Positions 1 through 13,630 are shown, numbered from the stretch's first letter. The stretch: 64,000 bases of DNA from Astropecten irregularis (GCA_963971285.1 OZ020248.1:4402001-4466000), one strand, 5' to 3'. Notes: a model not told the origin generated them from the letters alone. A program made the numbers and translations.

Positions 1-636
1 TTATGAGTTATTACTCAACTATTTAGTGAATCATCACATAATATTGTTACAATTTTCCATTCTTGTTTGTGACTTGTGTACAATACTTATTCAATTTTCC
101 TCATGCAGTTACAATACCATATCACATCATAGTCTATGTCAGCTATCTTTTACTCCAAAAAGTCATTGGTGTTTAACCCTTTCTGTTAAAAATGAATCTT
201 CTTTTTCATCTTTGGTCATTCATCTATTGCTGTTCTAAAGAACAAAGTGTTTTATCTGATTTCATCCTAATTTGAAGAAGTTGAAAAGTCACCTCAAAAC
301 GTTATCAAAGATTATGAGTTTGAGATGGTACTTATATGAATAACACTGCTACTACTACTACTGTACATGGTGTACATGTAGGTGCCTTTAAAAATGTGTC
401 TCAACAAAAATATGTGTCCCTATCTTTGTGGCCCGGAGCACCCAACGACCTAACAACAACAGATGAGTTGTGAAATTATTCAAAGCAGAACAGAGCATGA
501 ATTGCTCCACACATCGACCATACTCAAGCCGTGTATGGAAAAACTGTGGTAACCTTCACCTACGGATACTATAAACTAACTGATAACCAGCCGCAGACAA
601 CTATTTAGGCTCCCCTGGACAATGATCTCCAAATAC

Positions 637-854
637 CTTGGGTTCTGTTCCAGCAGGTTCTCCTCCGACCCGTCTCCGACTTCCTCTTCCTTGAGCGAGG
701 ACGTGCCTTCTTCCCCAACAGATTCCTCCCCTTCGTCCTCCTCACCTCTTGCAGGGACACCGTTCCCATTAGCAAGACCTTCAACTTCCCCATCGAGGAA
801 GGACACACGGTTTCCCTTCTTATTATCATCCTCAATGGACGACGACACCGACAT
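637..854 (-). CDS. probable coding exon of an unidentified minus-strand gene
   Basis: From ATG at 854 (A at -3; in-frame TAG four codons upstream, which also forms a possible acceptor) the minus strand encodes MSVSSSIEDDNKKGNRVSFL, then an acidic low-complexity stretch rich in Glu, Gly and Asp, ending ENLLEQNP at a donor CAAG|GTATTT. Codon choice and GC content stand out from the AT-rich surroundings. The acidic Ser/Glu tract suggests a disordered region. Not recognised; the gene would continue left of the window. Confidence 0.4.
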
Positions 855-867
855 GTTGACAAGCTAG

Positions 868-3800
868 ACCGGAAGCTGGGTACTCAAATCAAACTACCAG
901 TAGTACCACTGATGACGGCATTCTACACCAGACCTTAACATGAGGTTAGTACTACATTCATGCATGTGTAGTTTCTTCGGCTGTTTGAGAATGATACATG
1001 TACGTGAATGCAGAGTGTCTTTCTCAAGGCAGGGCAAGAACATTGTAAGTCCACATCTGTACTGATGCAATACATGTGGCACACTACCAGCACTCACTGC
1101 AGTATACAGTACCCAGCACTACTACCAGATGGTATCAATGGTATGTGGGTGGGAAGCACAGCTCCCAAGTACACCACCACTACCAAAAAACACACTCTGT
1201 GAAGAATACGGGTACATATTGTTGAATGACCTTTGTGGCTAGACTTATTGGGTTAGCTTGAGATCCTTGGCGCCCTCCTGCGAGCCAATAACAGGGTCAG
1301 GATGGGCACGCTGCCTCGGTTGGGGATCGGATGCCTTCTGGGGGATAACAACTTTCCAAAAAAAAAAAATCCAATCCAAAACAAATGCTGGTTCCAAATC
1401 TCTCCAGGGACAAATTGGTTTGTGTAAATATCCAGTTTTTAACATTTGACTAGAGATTCTATTTGGAAGTAGAGGGGGTGGGCGTTACAGTTTGTGACTT
1501 CTGTGACCTTGTGAGGAATTGGTCTCTACTGGCAAGACAATAAGAATTCCAGGAAGGGTTGGATCCAGATTCTTGAGACCCATCAATCCTGGTTTGAATT
1601 CCTTGAAATTCCTCTTTTTGTCAACAATGTCTGGTCTGAAAATGTGTGCATCAATTGGCATGTGACAATGTGTTTACTAGGGTAGTTGAATGACCCCATT
1701 CGACAATCAGACATAACTTCCACCACATAGTTCTACTCGATCGTTGGCAGCTAGGGCTTTCATTTTTCACAAATGCACGCGACTTCATTTTCCAAATTAT
1801 AGATATCCCTAAATCTGCAGAATCTGTATAAGTTTTACATCAAGCGGAAAAAGACAACTCAACTAAATGATAATCTGACTGAAAATCAACAACATAAACA
1901 CTAAACATTGCATACAGTAATTCAACTGATTGTGATTAGCCAACCATAGTGGGCACTTTCACCAACTGTGAGCTTAATCGTAGAATTGTATACAACTCTT
2001 TAAAACCTTTTACCAAAAAAACCCCTAAACCCCAAACAAGATGAACTGATTGCCTTCCAGTTGCTCCCAAAGACAAGTGCCAATTATAAGTTCAATATCC
2101 AACAGAGTCTAATCATGGACAAAACATTAAAGGTAACTTCATACAATTTTCGTTTTCAGGAAAATGTTAGCAGTATGTTCTACCATCACCATCTTTATAC
2201 CTATCCCTGTAATTGGTAAATCTGTGAAGTTTTCTGTTTTGGTATGCTACTAAAGTATGATAGTACCGTTAATACTGCTGCACCATTTAAACCAGTAAAC
2301 TGATCCAAGTATCTCAGGAACTGGCTCCAACCACAAAGTGGAAAACAAAATATTTCAGGGTCAAAAAACATGTATTTTACATAAGATTTTTTTTCAACCT
2401 TGAACTCAAAATGACTGTAATAGGATTCAAAGCTCACATATTCAATTAATACATAGGCATATTATTTTGGATGTAAGGGCCAATTCGACAGTATACATGT
2501 TTTCGGTTTGGGCAAGATGAATTTCATTTCAAGTTCTTCTTTCTATTAGTTTGTTACCCCTACCATTTTATTGGAGGGGTGTGGAGGGGTTGCAAAAACA
2601 TTCTGGCACATCTCCTGAATGAGGAAATATGTGCATGCACATTCTCTATGCTCCGCTTTTTGTTTTCATAGTCCAAAACTAAAGTCTCCTTCAACATGTT
2701 CACAGCAAAAATAAAACATGTAGGAAGTTCTGTACAGTCAGAAAATGAAAGAAAATGGCCAAAGAAAGGACATAGGCCTAACTAAAACCGATAAAAAAAA
2801 ACAGAGCCACAAGAGGCAAGCCATGGTCGGCAGGCAATGTTGCTTACCAAGTAAACTCCTGTGCTTATTTCAGTGATGGGGGACACCAGCCAAGCAGTTC
2901 CATACTTAAGCATTGCATAAATTTGTATTTCGGTTGGAAACACCTGCTTCAAATGCCAAACACAATTTGTGCCGTTTGCTCAAATTTTTTTCTCCTACAG
3001 AATAGCCATAATGAAATTGGCTCCCACCACAGAGCTAGGCCTAGCTCTATGCTCCCACGAAGGGAATGAATGTTTGGAATATCGACCTTATAATCAGGCA
3101 CTTATTTTGACTACACTTCTTCCCCCAAAACAGTGAACTAAAAAGCAGGAAATTGTATGTTTATTATACACATTCTAGGTATAATCGGTGTTATCAGCTG
3201 TGTTTCCTGTTGCAAGGGACACTGCTTTCTTGAAACTCATACACACACAAGGAAATGTCTGACATCTGTGCCAATAGAATGATATCATAAAGAACTCCAT
3301 ATTAATGAAGCATGTATACATGTGTACATGACATTTTTATTATGGGTCACAGTAGTTCAACTTTGTGCACACTTTGCACAAATGCATGAATCCCACTTTT
3401 AAATTCTCTTTAAATTTGTTTAAAGCAAGGTCACAAGAAACTTAATTCCCATAAAATGTGAACAAAAATAGTGGCATTTAGACTGTTCACCTAAATTTAG
3501 TGATGAAAGATCAGCCATAAAAACAATCCACAAGGGACACAGTAAAAAGAAAAAACCCATACTTTCTAGCTCACCGTCCCAAACTCTAAAAATATCAAGG
3601 TTAAAGACGTAAATTGTTTCTCCATTTCTCCCAGAATAGAAATCTGAAAAGGACTTTAGCAGCGAGAGAGAGTTTTGCCACGACTTGCAACCAGCATGGG
3701 GGAGAATGTGGAACTAAGATGTGCAACAGCTGCATGGACTTGGTACAGTATGTAAATTATCCTGACCTTCATATTCAAGAAATAAAAAAAAATATATTCT

Positions 3801-6800
3801 CTGGGGTCATGTTAGACTGGCATCAAGGGGGGTGGGGGAGAATTATTGCCCTGCAATGCCTTGTTGTATTGAAGGAAAGGCTTGTAGTTCTACTGCAGTT
3901 TTCATTGAGACTGACATAGGTGGTGGTATGCACAAATACGTCAGCATGCTACCAATACCAGTGAGAGTGGAGACCATGTTAGCGACTTGGTCTAGGCGAC
4001 TGACTGTGCAGTGTGGATCAGGACCGAACCATGAGCTGCCATCGATGATGAAGAGATCCGATATCATCTTGTCCTGTCTGTGTCACCAAAACTAAACTTT
4101 CCAGTCAGAGTTTGGTGAGCTACTCGGAGCAGATGGCACAGAAGGTAAGATCAAAGGGTTATCCAACTGTATGGATGTTTGCAGTGGTTTCATCTGACGA
4201 GGCGCGGTGGGCAAAATTGACTTTTAAAAAGAGATGTTTTATCTACAGTTGTTTTGAACAGCATTTAAGTAAATGGAACAGATGTACTGAACTTTCAAAG
4301 TACAGTATAAACCAAAGGAACATCATGTGTGTTTTGCTTAATTGATACATTACCAACTGGGAATTAATCTACAGTAAGATAACTTGAATCACTTCATTTC
4401 GCAACCACACATGTACATTATGCATGAAAACAAAATATGGTGTGGACTTCTGCCATTAACAGTTTGTACATGTAGCATTGGTTTGACACAATTTGGCCAT
4501 CATGAGAATGGTACTTGTGCCAGTGTGCATGCTACTGCATGGGAACATTTTGCAATGTGCAGTTGTGCACAGGCCGGATCAAAGCCTTCAAGGAATCTTC
4601 TGATGGAATTGAGACATCATCAGGCCCTAGCTCCCAATTCATTGGAAAGACCTCGCACTTCAACTCTGGCATAAAATGATGAATTTTTGGCCATGACTCA
4701 GAGAAATCTAGGTGAGGCTGGCACCGTGTGACTCTGGAAATTAGAGGGGATGTTAGGCCATAGGGTCCCTGCTGGCAAAAGTTCAGAATCTGTGAGATAC
4801 TGTGGGAATAAGTAGCATGTTGCCAAGCACTACTTTGCTTTGACAAAGTCAAACACTGCGGCAAATATAGATCTGTGACGAGGAATCTCATTTTCTTGAA
4901 GTTTAAAAAGTACCTGCACTACTTCTACTGAAGTACAGGGTGGGAATTTTATACAGGAGTGCGTGCACGTGTATATAGTGTACATACACATGCATATAAT
5001 TACGTGAACTGTATATGTGCACGTATATTACAATGTATACACTGTATTACGGTGTGTAGAAATCAAATTTCAAACTGATGAAAAACCAAATGCTACGATA
5101 TTAAATCCATGTTAAGCTCAGAAAGGCCTACATGTTGTCATTTTCTTCATTTATAATTTTTGGTGGACACCGAAAGTTTACGCACATGTAGCAAGTGGAG
5201 GCATTCCTTTTACAATATGATTTTGCAGAAATGCTCATAATGTACTGAATTTTAATAATTTTCACTGAATTTAATATAGCAGGCTGGCAGCGCCAGATAT
5301 TGCAAAGCTTTACAATTCACGTTTAGACTTAATCAGTCTGCATTGCCACGCTGTCGTGACTTGCATTGTGGCCATACGTGTACCGCAAGCATATTTATAA
5401 ATTTCAAGTCATTATTTTGGCCGATGAGCAGTTTGCAGCAGTTTATTACTTGTACACTTTAATATGCCGAACATCAAACTTAAATACTGTAGAGCCCTAG
5501 AGCTGAGTCACTTCTATACAATGCATAGAATGCTGTACCAGGTGCAGTTTATATGAAAATTAATGATTAATATTGGCTTTTCCAGGATACTACCATACTT
5601 GCACCAGCAAGGTGTGTAACCTTCTAATGAATCAATATTCATAACATAACAGATCCGTCTGGATAAATATTTGGAATTCCTCCATTTGCGATGTGAGAGT
5701 GTTGCTGGAAATTCAGTTTCGATACCGGCTCAAGTCGCTCGCTCTCACAGGAGCCGATGGGAGCGAGACAGGGAATGCATTTCTGCCAATTAAAATGTAA
5801 ATGACCGATGCCTATACTCACTGTGTACACGTTGTGTACAACCATGAGTGCATTTTAAATGTCACTTGCAACTGAACGACACGATCAGCTCCAGGGTAAG
5901 GGAAAAATGAGAAGTCAGGGAGACGCTCACAAAGCAGCAAGAATAGACACTTGACTCTCTGATGCAACCCTCTAGGACATGCTTAACCGGACCAACAGGT
6001 TGAACTTGAAGGATTGGAAGAAGAAATTGTTCACCCATAAGCAGAAGAATAAGACAGATGCAGTAACACACAATTTTCTTGTTTGTGACTACACGCCTCA
6101 GCCTGAATGTCGGAAGATAATACATTATAATACATGGATACACCTCATACATGCATTATCTAATACCATAGACTTGCTCTACATGTATGAGCTTAAAACA
6201 CTTCATGGGATATAAATAACAGCACCAATTAACAGCACAACTAGTGAAATATATCTGTAATCACATCCACTGGGATGTCTGTCAGTGCAGTACTGTATGC
6301 AGAGCAATCAATAGGACTTCTACTGGATACAGATTGTACTGTACATCATGTATAACCATGAAGCTATAGTATGCAATACCAGCATGACGGCATTTATGTC
6401 AACATAGTGCGAGTGATGAAGTGCCAGGATGACTGAATTAGCTTTTGTAACTCTATCTTCTCATATCATTCCTCGGATATATCAGTGAGCTCACCTCATG
6501 AATAATAAAACAGTCCACACGCAAATATTCATAACCAGGCCATAATTTTGAAAGTACATGTATACATATGTATAACCTATGATCAATTCTTTTTTAATAG
6601 ATGACCGCAACCATGACAAAATAAAAACAAACCATTAAAATATATTAATGCAAATCATTAGATGCAACTGTTACAAAACAGTGCAAAACTTTGTAATGTA
6701 GAGCTTCACATGACCTATATGAGGAACTGGATGTTTTACCTACATGTATGCTAATGGTTTACATGAATCAAGGTTCCCCACCTTAAAGATATCAGGGAAA

Positions 6801-6820
6801 TTAGAATCAATTCACAAACT
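868..6820. other. no supported gene
   Basis: AT-rich noncoding DNA with short TACATGTA-type palindromes. Fragments of known repeats occur at 2160-2274 (AAAGTATGATAGTACC end) and 5405-5456 (GATGAGCAGTTTGCAGCAG). Confidence 0.5.
4560..4800 (-). CDS. weak coding-exon candidate
   Basis: A long minus-strand open frame includes CQPHLDFSESWPKIHHFMPE and NWELGPDDVSIPSEDSLKAL, preceded by plausible acceptors. No good donor follows and no family is recognised, so it may be a chance ORF. Confidence 0.2.
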
Positions 6821-6827
6821 GAACCTT

Positions 6828-7220
6828 AAAGGCAGTATCATACTTTGGTTTTTGTCAAAGAAGTACAGATTCATGGGTAAATACATGTACATGTATATAA
6901 AGGAAGATACAGTCAGTCATCTGTGAAAATTTCAATACCATACCATACGGAATTGATCAATACCATACGGTGCCCACTTTTTGAGAAAGTCGTGAAAAAA
7001 CGGCCACAGTATTTTCTCTTTTATTTTTGATCTTTTAAAAAATCAAAAAGATTTTCGGTCGTTGTTTTACTCATTTCTGGATAAATACAGCATTTCAGGC
7101 AGAAACATTTTAACGGTAGGTTTCTACTACTGTAGCATCATCTTCATACCCTGAAAGTTATACGTAAATTCTATGAACATTTCTGGTTTGGTTTCTTACC
7201 AAAGTATGATACTACCTTTA
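6828..7220. repeat. full ~390-bp MITE with AAAGG(T)AGTATCATACTTTGG ends
   Basis: AAAGGCAGTATCATACTTTG at the left is mirrored by CAAAGTATGATACTACCTTT at the right. Interior GATCTTTTAAAAAATCAAAA palindrome and CTGGATAAATACAGCATTTC. Confidence 0.85.
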
Positions 7221-7286
7221 ATTTTAATGTACAGTGTAGGAGGTATTCATACAGAAGCTCCCATTTAATATTACTGGTCAACTTAC

Positions 7287-7408
7287 TTTCTCCATGTTCC
7301 AGCTTGGATGATGATGGACTGAGCTGGGGACATGGCATCGTCCGTCCCTTCCTCCGGTCCTGGGTCACTCATCTGGGAGTATCGAGCCCATTCTGGTGAC
7401 CCAGACAT
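7287..7408 (-). CDS. probable coding exon of an unidentified minus-strand gene
   Basis: The minus strand from an ATG at 7408 encodes MSGSPEWARYSQMSDPGPEE, then GTDDAMSPAQSIIIQAGTWR, and ends at a strong donor GAGAAA|GTAAGT. The frame is open about 55 bases further upstream, so 7408 is either a true start or internal to an exon. Composition and local GC content are coding-like. The plus-strand frame here is cysteine-rich and less convincing, although it also ends near a GTAAGT. I cannot name the family. Confidence 0.4.
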
Positions 7409-7642
7409 GACCTCTGACCTGTGTTGCTGCTGCAGCTGCCCACACTGGATGGGCGGGGCCCTGGACTATCGCAGACTGGTGCGGGGCAAAGGACAATCAC
7501 TCAGAGGGGCCGTTCTGCTGTTCATGAATATGCATCACTTGAAGAACCTGAGTTCAATGACAGAAACTGCAAGAAAACCAAATCAGTACATGTAAGTACT
7601 AAAATGTGATTAAGTGGAGACAGTCAAACCAGTATATAACCA

Positions 7643-7890
7643 GGGGCCAATTTCATAGAGCTGCTTAGCAGAAAAAATCGCTAAGCCATGATGACATTTC
7701 TGCCTTAATAAAAACAGGATTAACAACTAAATGTCCATGGTGTATCGCTGTTGTGATTGTTCTTTGGCTGTTGTTCGTTGACCATGAATATCACCCGTAT
7801 CAAATTTTCAATGGTGGTTTGTTTAATTGGGCAAGCCATTTTTGTGCTTAGCAATTTTTTTGTGCTAAGCATCTCTATGAAATTGGTCCC
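7643..7890. repeat. palindromic MITE, GGGGCCAATTTC family
   Basis: GGGGCCAATTTCATAGAGCT at the left, CTCTATGAAATTGGTCCC at the right. Interior GCTGTTGTTCGTTGACCATG. Confidence 0.85.
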
Positions 7891-8058
7891 AGTACATTCA
7901 TGCCTAGCTTATTGTGGTTTGTGGGTTCTCAAGATTATTTCGCACATATACACTACCGTCATGTTCAATGAGACACTGTGCCTTAATTTAAGCAGGCGGT
8001 ATGTGACGAATCAATTAAAAATAATGCCCATAGATGTAATAATAGACTTACGTCTACA

Positions 8059-8193
8059 GGGGTGGATTTCACCAAACTCATCGTAACATACTATCAATCG
8101 TAGGACTAATATGATGCATTGCAGCCCTACGTAGGATACGATGGGTTATCCTTCGTATCTCGAGTTCCGATCGATCGTAGGGCTTCGTGAAAC
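8059..8193. repeat. palindromic repeat, GGGTCGATTTCAC family, diverged
   Basis: GGGGTGGATTTCACCAAACT at the left; CGATCGATCGTAGGGCTTCG at the right; interior CTATCAATCGTAGGACTAAT. Confidence 0.7.
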
Positions 8194-9104
8194 AAACCAC
8201 AGGACACTTCAGGCAAACTGCTGATATTAATCTTTAAACATTTCAGGGTTATGGGTTAAATATCTAAGAAGAATACAGTCCATGGCTGTATTCCATATCT
8301 CCAAACTCCCACTCAACGAATTGCCTGAGGATGCATGCTACATGTACACGTACAAAGAATCTGTGCAAAATTTACAATGTGCGGAACTGCAGATCTATCA
8401 TCCAACATCAACAGTCTAGAAGGTCCGATCCTCTAGTCACAGCATTCACTGAATAAGTCCATTTAAATCCACTAGATGCATAAAGCATCTCACATCCAAC
8501 TACATCCTAGGACAGACGTTCATATGTATACATTCTATCGGTTATCTCGTGGAAGATTTCCGTCACCATCCCATGAGTAAAGCGCTCTTGATGACTAGTT
8601 CGGAGCGCGTTGATGAAGCGCACGTGAAGAATACCGATTAAAAAAACCTTGCTTTGCAAACAAGTAACAATTTTAACCGGTTTGAATCTGTGGGGACAGC
8701 AGGCGATGTGGATTCGCATTGACATTTCAGTCGACCAATTGGCATGCATGTACGTGTATGTGAGCAGGTCACAATAAGATGCGTGATACAGTGCACATGA
8801 AATGCCGCAGCTATGATCAAAGGTGTAATGATTTATAAGAACTCTTCAAAGAGAAAAAAACACCTGCTGTGTATTCATCTCAATTTCAAATACATATATG
8901 ATGCATACATGTACAAAATATGAGTAGAGGTGAAGTATAATGTACACTAGTCATTTGGTTAATTTCCTTGCGCACTGTGTAATGTGCAGTAAGGAAATGG
9001 ATTTGAGATGTGTGTACACACAAATAAAGATACTACGTTCACTTTGTACAGTGTGTATACATTCACTGTACAGTAAATTGAGTACAGTACATGCTAATCA
9101 GACC

Positions 9105-9385
9105 TTGATTTTTAAGGAGAGTGAGAGTGATGACTCTCCTCTGCTCTCCTTAATAATTTAAGGAGAGCAGCCTTTTTTTCAAAACATCACATACAATTTT
9201 CCAGCCGACATTAATTACCCTCAAATACAAAAAATACAAAAATTGTAATTATTTTTTAGAATTTTTTTCAACTGGCAAGCAAACGTTTGTGTAATTTTTG
9301 TTAGCGAGAGAAAATCATTCTCCTTAATTCTCTACGTTGCTTTGATTAGAGCGATTTGCAGCTCTCCTCATTTTTATTAAAATGA
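9105..9385. repeat. AAGGAGAG/CTCTCCTT palindromic AT-rich element
   Basis: Repeated inverted blocks AAGGAGAGTGAGAG, TCTGCTCTCCTTAATAA, TAAGGAGAGCAGCC and GCAGCTCTCCTC around an AT-rich centre. Confidence 0.5.
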
Positions 9386-9525
9386 AGGCCTATAGCTAAT
9401 AGATCAGTCTACAAACAAATGTGGACCCTAAATTACATAGGCCTACATGAACATGTACGTAAAGAAGGCATGAAGTGATCTGTGCAAAATTGGATTCAGA
9501 AAATCCCATACACAAACATGACAAA

Positions 9526-9639
9526 GGGCCTGTTTGTTTCAGGCACGTGATCAGTGATCCTGCTGCTCCGGATCCCATTTTATCGTATCCTGCATGGGAC
9601 GTGGATCTGCAAGATTGCGTACCTGAAACAAACAGGCCC
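9526..9639. repeat. MITE with GGGCCTGTTTGTTTC ends
   Basis: GGGCCTGTTTGTTTCAGGC and, inverted, CCTGAAACAAACAGGCCC. Same family as 18974-19063. The flanks are not obviously duplicated. Confidence 0.75.
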
Positions 9640-9699
9640 ATTGATGGGCTTTGAGCAGAATGGTCTCTCTACAATGAATGCCCCAGGTATTGTCAGTCA

Positions 9700-9810
9700 A
9701 TAGCATTCCGCACTATTGACGTCACACCATGCATGCACGCACACACATACCCCCACTCACCACACGTTTGCATGGCCGGTTGCAATGTTTGTCTGAGGTT
9801 CGGTGTACAG
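9700..9810 (+). repeat. dispersed inverted repeat pair, left copy
   Basis: CACCATGCATGCACGCACAC, CCCCCACTCACCACACG and GGTTGCAATGTTTGTCTGAGG are repeated in reverse complement at 13526-13630. Confidence 0.8.
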
Positions 9811-10844
9811 CACTATTGTTTAATACGCGTGGGGTCTCTGGAAAGGTCCATCTGTTATTAAAACACCCAAAGCATTGACAATAATCCGCTTCTTGGCTTA
9901 TCCCACATCATGACATGTCTTCATAATGTGTACCTCATTCCCACCAAACGATGATAACATAGAACGTGTTGTACATCATGACTATCTGTTACTCATCCCT
10001 TCATAACCATGAACTATGGTCATCCTGAATATGATCAAGGCTGTTTGCGTTAGCCGCTCCCATGTTATGCCTACTCCATGCGCCCCAGACAGTAGAGGAC
10101 TGGGACAATACGAGGTGTTATAATCATTAAGCAATCCAGCAGATGCTGCCTACTGTAGCTGGCTGATGTTATTTTTTGCCGCTGGCAGGGGCTGGGCTCT
10201 TGAGTTGAGGACACGGTGAAGGTCATTCTCTAGTCAGGATCTATTTCATTAAGATGATTAGCGTCAAAATGACTCTCACGTGTCTCAAGGTGCTGTGATG
10301 CAGGAACCATGGAGGAAGAAATAGACTTCCTCTATGCAGACACAGAGAGCTACAATTGTATGGTCTTGACCAGATCGATCTTGTCTCTGGTTGATCCTAC
10401 ATGTATGTTAGGGTTAGGGTTAGGACTATATGATAGACGCACTTGCCGTACAACGAGTGAGCGTTTACTACATGCACGCAGATTACCTGATTAATTATGC
10501 AAACCAACCCAGCACTGACCTCTAGGTTTGACCAATCAACATCCTCTGTCACGATCGAGACGGAAATGTTCTCAAAACAGATCTGATTGACTGATGTGCC
10601 GTGTTGCATAACATTTCCACGCACGCATGTATCAGACATTCGTACGTAGTGTGGCACGAAGTAGAACGGGTGATACTCAGACTAATGTTAGGGCTGAAAA
10701 GCCCTAGAAACTTCCACTAATTTCTTTTATTATTTCTTGTGAAACACATTGAGACCTTGGTGTCCCATCTTTTCTCTAAGATCAAAAATAACGTTTGATT
10801 TATTTTTCTAAATTACATAATAGAGAGACAGGTTAGCATCTGAA

Positions 10845-11065
10845 AGTTAACATTTGGGAGACACCGGTCAATAGGGAGACATTTTGTTGTCTCCCAAAAA
10901 ATGTTTCTACATCTTAAAGACATATTTTTAATGTCCATATTTTAATAGAAGACAGAGAATGCTCTCAATATGAACATATGTAAATTTCAAGTTCATTGGT
11001 TTGGAGGATGTTTAGAAATAGGTAAAGTTTGTGCACGTCCGTATGGGAATGTCTCCCAAAGTACC
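10845..11065. repeat. interspersed repeat with GGGAGAC motifs
   Basis: GGAGACATTTTGTTGTCTCCC and TTGGTTTGGAGGATGTTTAG, then ATGGGAATGTCTCCC. A second, shorter copy lies at 62840-62985. Confidence 0.7.
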
Positions 11066-11469
11066 CATTATTAGTAATTATTATAACCAAAACTACATTC
11101 ATAACAGTTTCCAAAACAGAGCATGCTACAAATATTTGACGTTATTTTCTATTTATTTAAATTTATTTTTTTAACATATATTACGAAAGTGACAATTCCC
11201 GAGGGGTGCAGACTAGAGCATTCCACACCACCGGATCATGACAGATAATATACAGGCCTTGGTGTCATATTCCAATTATCCAGAAATAGATCCAAACAGG
11301 CTTAGGAAGGATGTGCAAGCTGACTAATGTCCCTCTGATGTCTGCGAGATGGACTAAAATTAGACATGGCACGGTGAAATCGCCAATGAAGTGAACACGG
11401 TGAGAGAACACAAATTTAAAAAAAAAAAAATGTGATGATTCTTTTGTTGCAGAAATCAAACAATTCCAC

Positions 11470-11610
11470 CTGTAATCAGATTTATCCATTCTATGCTGTA
11501 GACTGATGCTTTCAGTGGAGCTAGTTAATTTGGGTGGTTTCCCGAACTGTGATGGTGTTCCATAGATGACCTGTCCTGCAATGATGTCCCCAGATCTAAT
11601 GCCTCGAATC
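11470..11610 (-). CDS. probable coding exon of an unidentified minus-strand gene
   Basis: The minus strand encodes RIRGIRSGDIIAGQVIYG, then TPSQFGKPPKLTSSTES and ISLQHRMDKSDYR, ending at a donor GATTACAG|GTGGAA. The frame stays open upstream through LEERH. The acceptor is uncertain (GACACAG at 11611 or earlier). The composition is protein-like, unlike the surrounding AT-rich DNA. I cannot name the family. With 7287-7408 and 637-854 it may be part of one gene transcribed leftward. Confidence 0.4.
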
Positions 11611-12293
11611 CTGTGTCTTTCTTCAAGATGTGGACATACATATACATGTATGTAGCACATCTTTGGTCTGCTTTAAAATCATAGTGTTGTTATTTACTGT
11701 TAATTTGAAGCAGTTTACAGACATTATACATGTAGTTTGCTGGATAATGACAGCATTCCAGAAATAATTATTTCACAGAAAGATTGGTGTTGAAAGTTTT
11801 CCGTTGGGAAGCTTTCAAACAGAAACTGAAAATCTAATTGGTATTTTTTTGGTTTTCGAGTGGTTATAAATTTTTCAATTTACTACCAGGCTTTTATTTG
11901 ATACCCTTGCAAAAAAATATTAAAAAACAAAAAATAATTACCGGTAAAAAAATCTATCAAGGATGGCTGCCAAAAAAAAAAAAAAAAAAATGAATAAAAA
12001 GCTTGCAAAGCCTTTCCATCGGAATGACAATCAGACCGAAGCCCATAAAAATATCAGGCACTTCACATTTGTACAGTTTTAGTGACACAAAAGTAACCAG
12101 TCTAACTTTGTTTGCTATCAAAAACTATTCCTTTCCACTCACTTTGGCCAAACATGCAACACATTTCACAATACCACACCCATTTCCTCAGAAGGACAAA
12201 AAACCCAAAACACTAGTCACTAGGTACTAACAACTAATTTTGTACAACATTCACAGCATGTACATTCATGTAGCCGATAAACATACATGTACC

Positions 12294-12441
12294 AGGGGTC
12301 GATTTCACGAAGCTCTACGATCCATCGTTAATCCAGTTACGAAGGATAACCTATCGTAGTAGGCCTATCGTACGTAGACTGCAATGCATCACAAGTCCTA
12401 CGATTGATAGTAAGTTACGATGAGATTGGTGAAATCGACCC
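12294..12441. repeat. palindromic repeat, GGGTCGATTTCAC family, full copy
   Basis: GGGGTCGATTTCACGAAGCT at the left, GGTGAAATCGACCC at the right. The interior has AGTTACGAAGGATAACC and CCTACGATTGATAGTAAG. Confidence 0.85.
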
Positions 12442-12578
12442 AAGCACATTTATGATCATCTAGGGATTATCAAACTTTGTCAAATACAATGCATAAACAT
12501 TGTAAAAAGGTGGCAATTATTAAATGAGTTGTACAAGAACAAGAACATTACCTGGCATACAGTATATATTCCTCCACA

Positions 12579-12807
12579 GCAGGCGTTACTCTGTAACATA
12601 CTCCGTAAACGACACTCCCAACTCCTAAAAACCCCTGCTATACATATTAACGGCCACCACACTGTTCACGTTAAGTTCAAAACTCCAAAAATAGAACCTA
12701 AAAGTTCGGCGCTTCACATGCACATCACTTCCACTGACTCACAGGGACACAACATGTACGTCAGACCCATCAGGATTACAGACCCAACAAGCCAGTGCTC
12801 ACAAAGG
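12579..12807 (+). CDS. possible isolated coding exon, unidentified
   Basis: Open from a good acceptor (TATTCCTCCACAG) to a donor CAAAG|GTAATC, encoding segments such as ALLCNILRKRHSQLLKTP and SQGHNMYVRPIRITDPTSQ. I recognise no family and found no partner exon. Confidence 0.2.
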
Positions 12808-13525
12808 TAATCTTGCAGTATAACTGCAAACCTATAAACCCCCCAAGGAGGGGATGCTGGTGGTGACGCAGTCTATGCGTGGGTCATGATACATTTCCTT
12901 CTGATTTTAAGGGTAGGGAGCAGGAGGGGGAGGGGTGGGGGGCAGGAGTAGGTACAAAAATAGCAGCTCTGACTTGTTGTCTTGGGCCCATGCACAAAAT
13001 GCTCACCGATGAGCTAATGCTAAGGAGAAAACTTCCCACAGCGAATGCAGTGGTTGAGGAAATGTGAAAAATTAGAAGCATCTTCCTCCATGAAAATTTC
13101 TAAGTGAGCGATTTCAAACAGTGTCCTTTGAATTATTAAATTCCAGGCATTTTCAAAGAACGGTTAAATATTGATCAAATGATATCCTAACAGCATGGAT
13201 ACACTCTAAACAATTTTTAAAGTCCTAAACCCCCCTTTTTTTAGACCACAGTGACTTCTTAATTCCTCAATAGGGCTCCGCCCTCGAGCTATTTATAGAA
13301 TGTGCCGTTTATATTGACAGCTATAGTTACCCGGATGTTTGAACAAATATCAGAACGTTTATGTGTATTAAGTTAAATGGGCAACGTGTGACTTGTTTGT
13401 CCAAACTTACCAAACTTCTGAATGTGAAGTCACGAGCGCAGAGCCCTATTACAGTTAAACCTTCTCTCTCTAAATGGATGCAGTATTGGTGAAATAGCAC
13501 TTCGCACTTGCGCTAAAAATAGCAC

Positions 13526-13630
13526 CGATTGACCGAACCTCAGACAAACATTGCAACCGGCCATGCAAACATGTGGTGAGTGGGGGTATGTGTGCACGTC
13601 CACGCATGGTGTGACGTCATTGGTGTGGAG
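13526..13630 (-). repeat. dispersed inverted repeat pair, right copy
   Basis: CCTCAGACAAACATTGCAACC and GTGGTGAGTGGGGGTATGTG are the reverse complement of the copy at 9700-9810, 3.7 kb away. Confidence 0.8.

Noticed and set aside
7332-7595. Plus-strand 87-aa ORF with a GTAAGT after it
   Set aside because: Cysteine-rich, improbable composition; the minus-strand reading of the same GC-rich patch is more protein-like and has its own strong donor.
10407-10425. Three TTAGGG-type repeats
   Set aside because: Only about three units; far too short to be a telomeric remnant of note.
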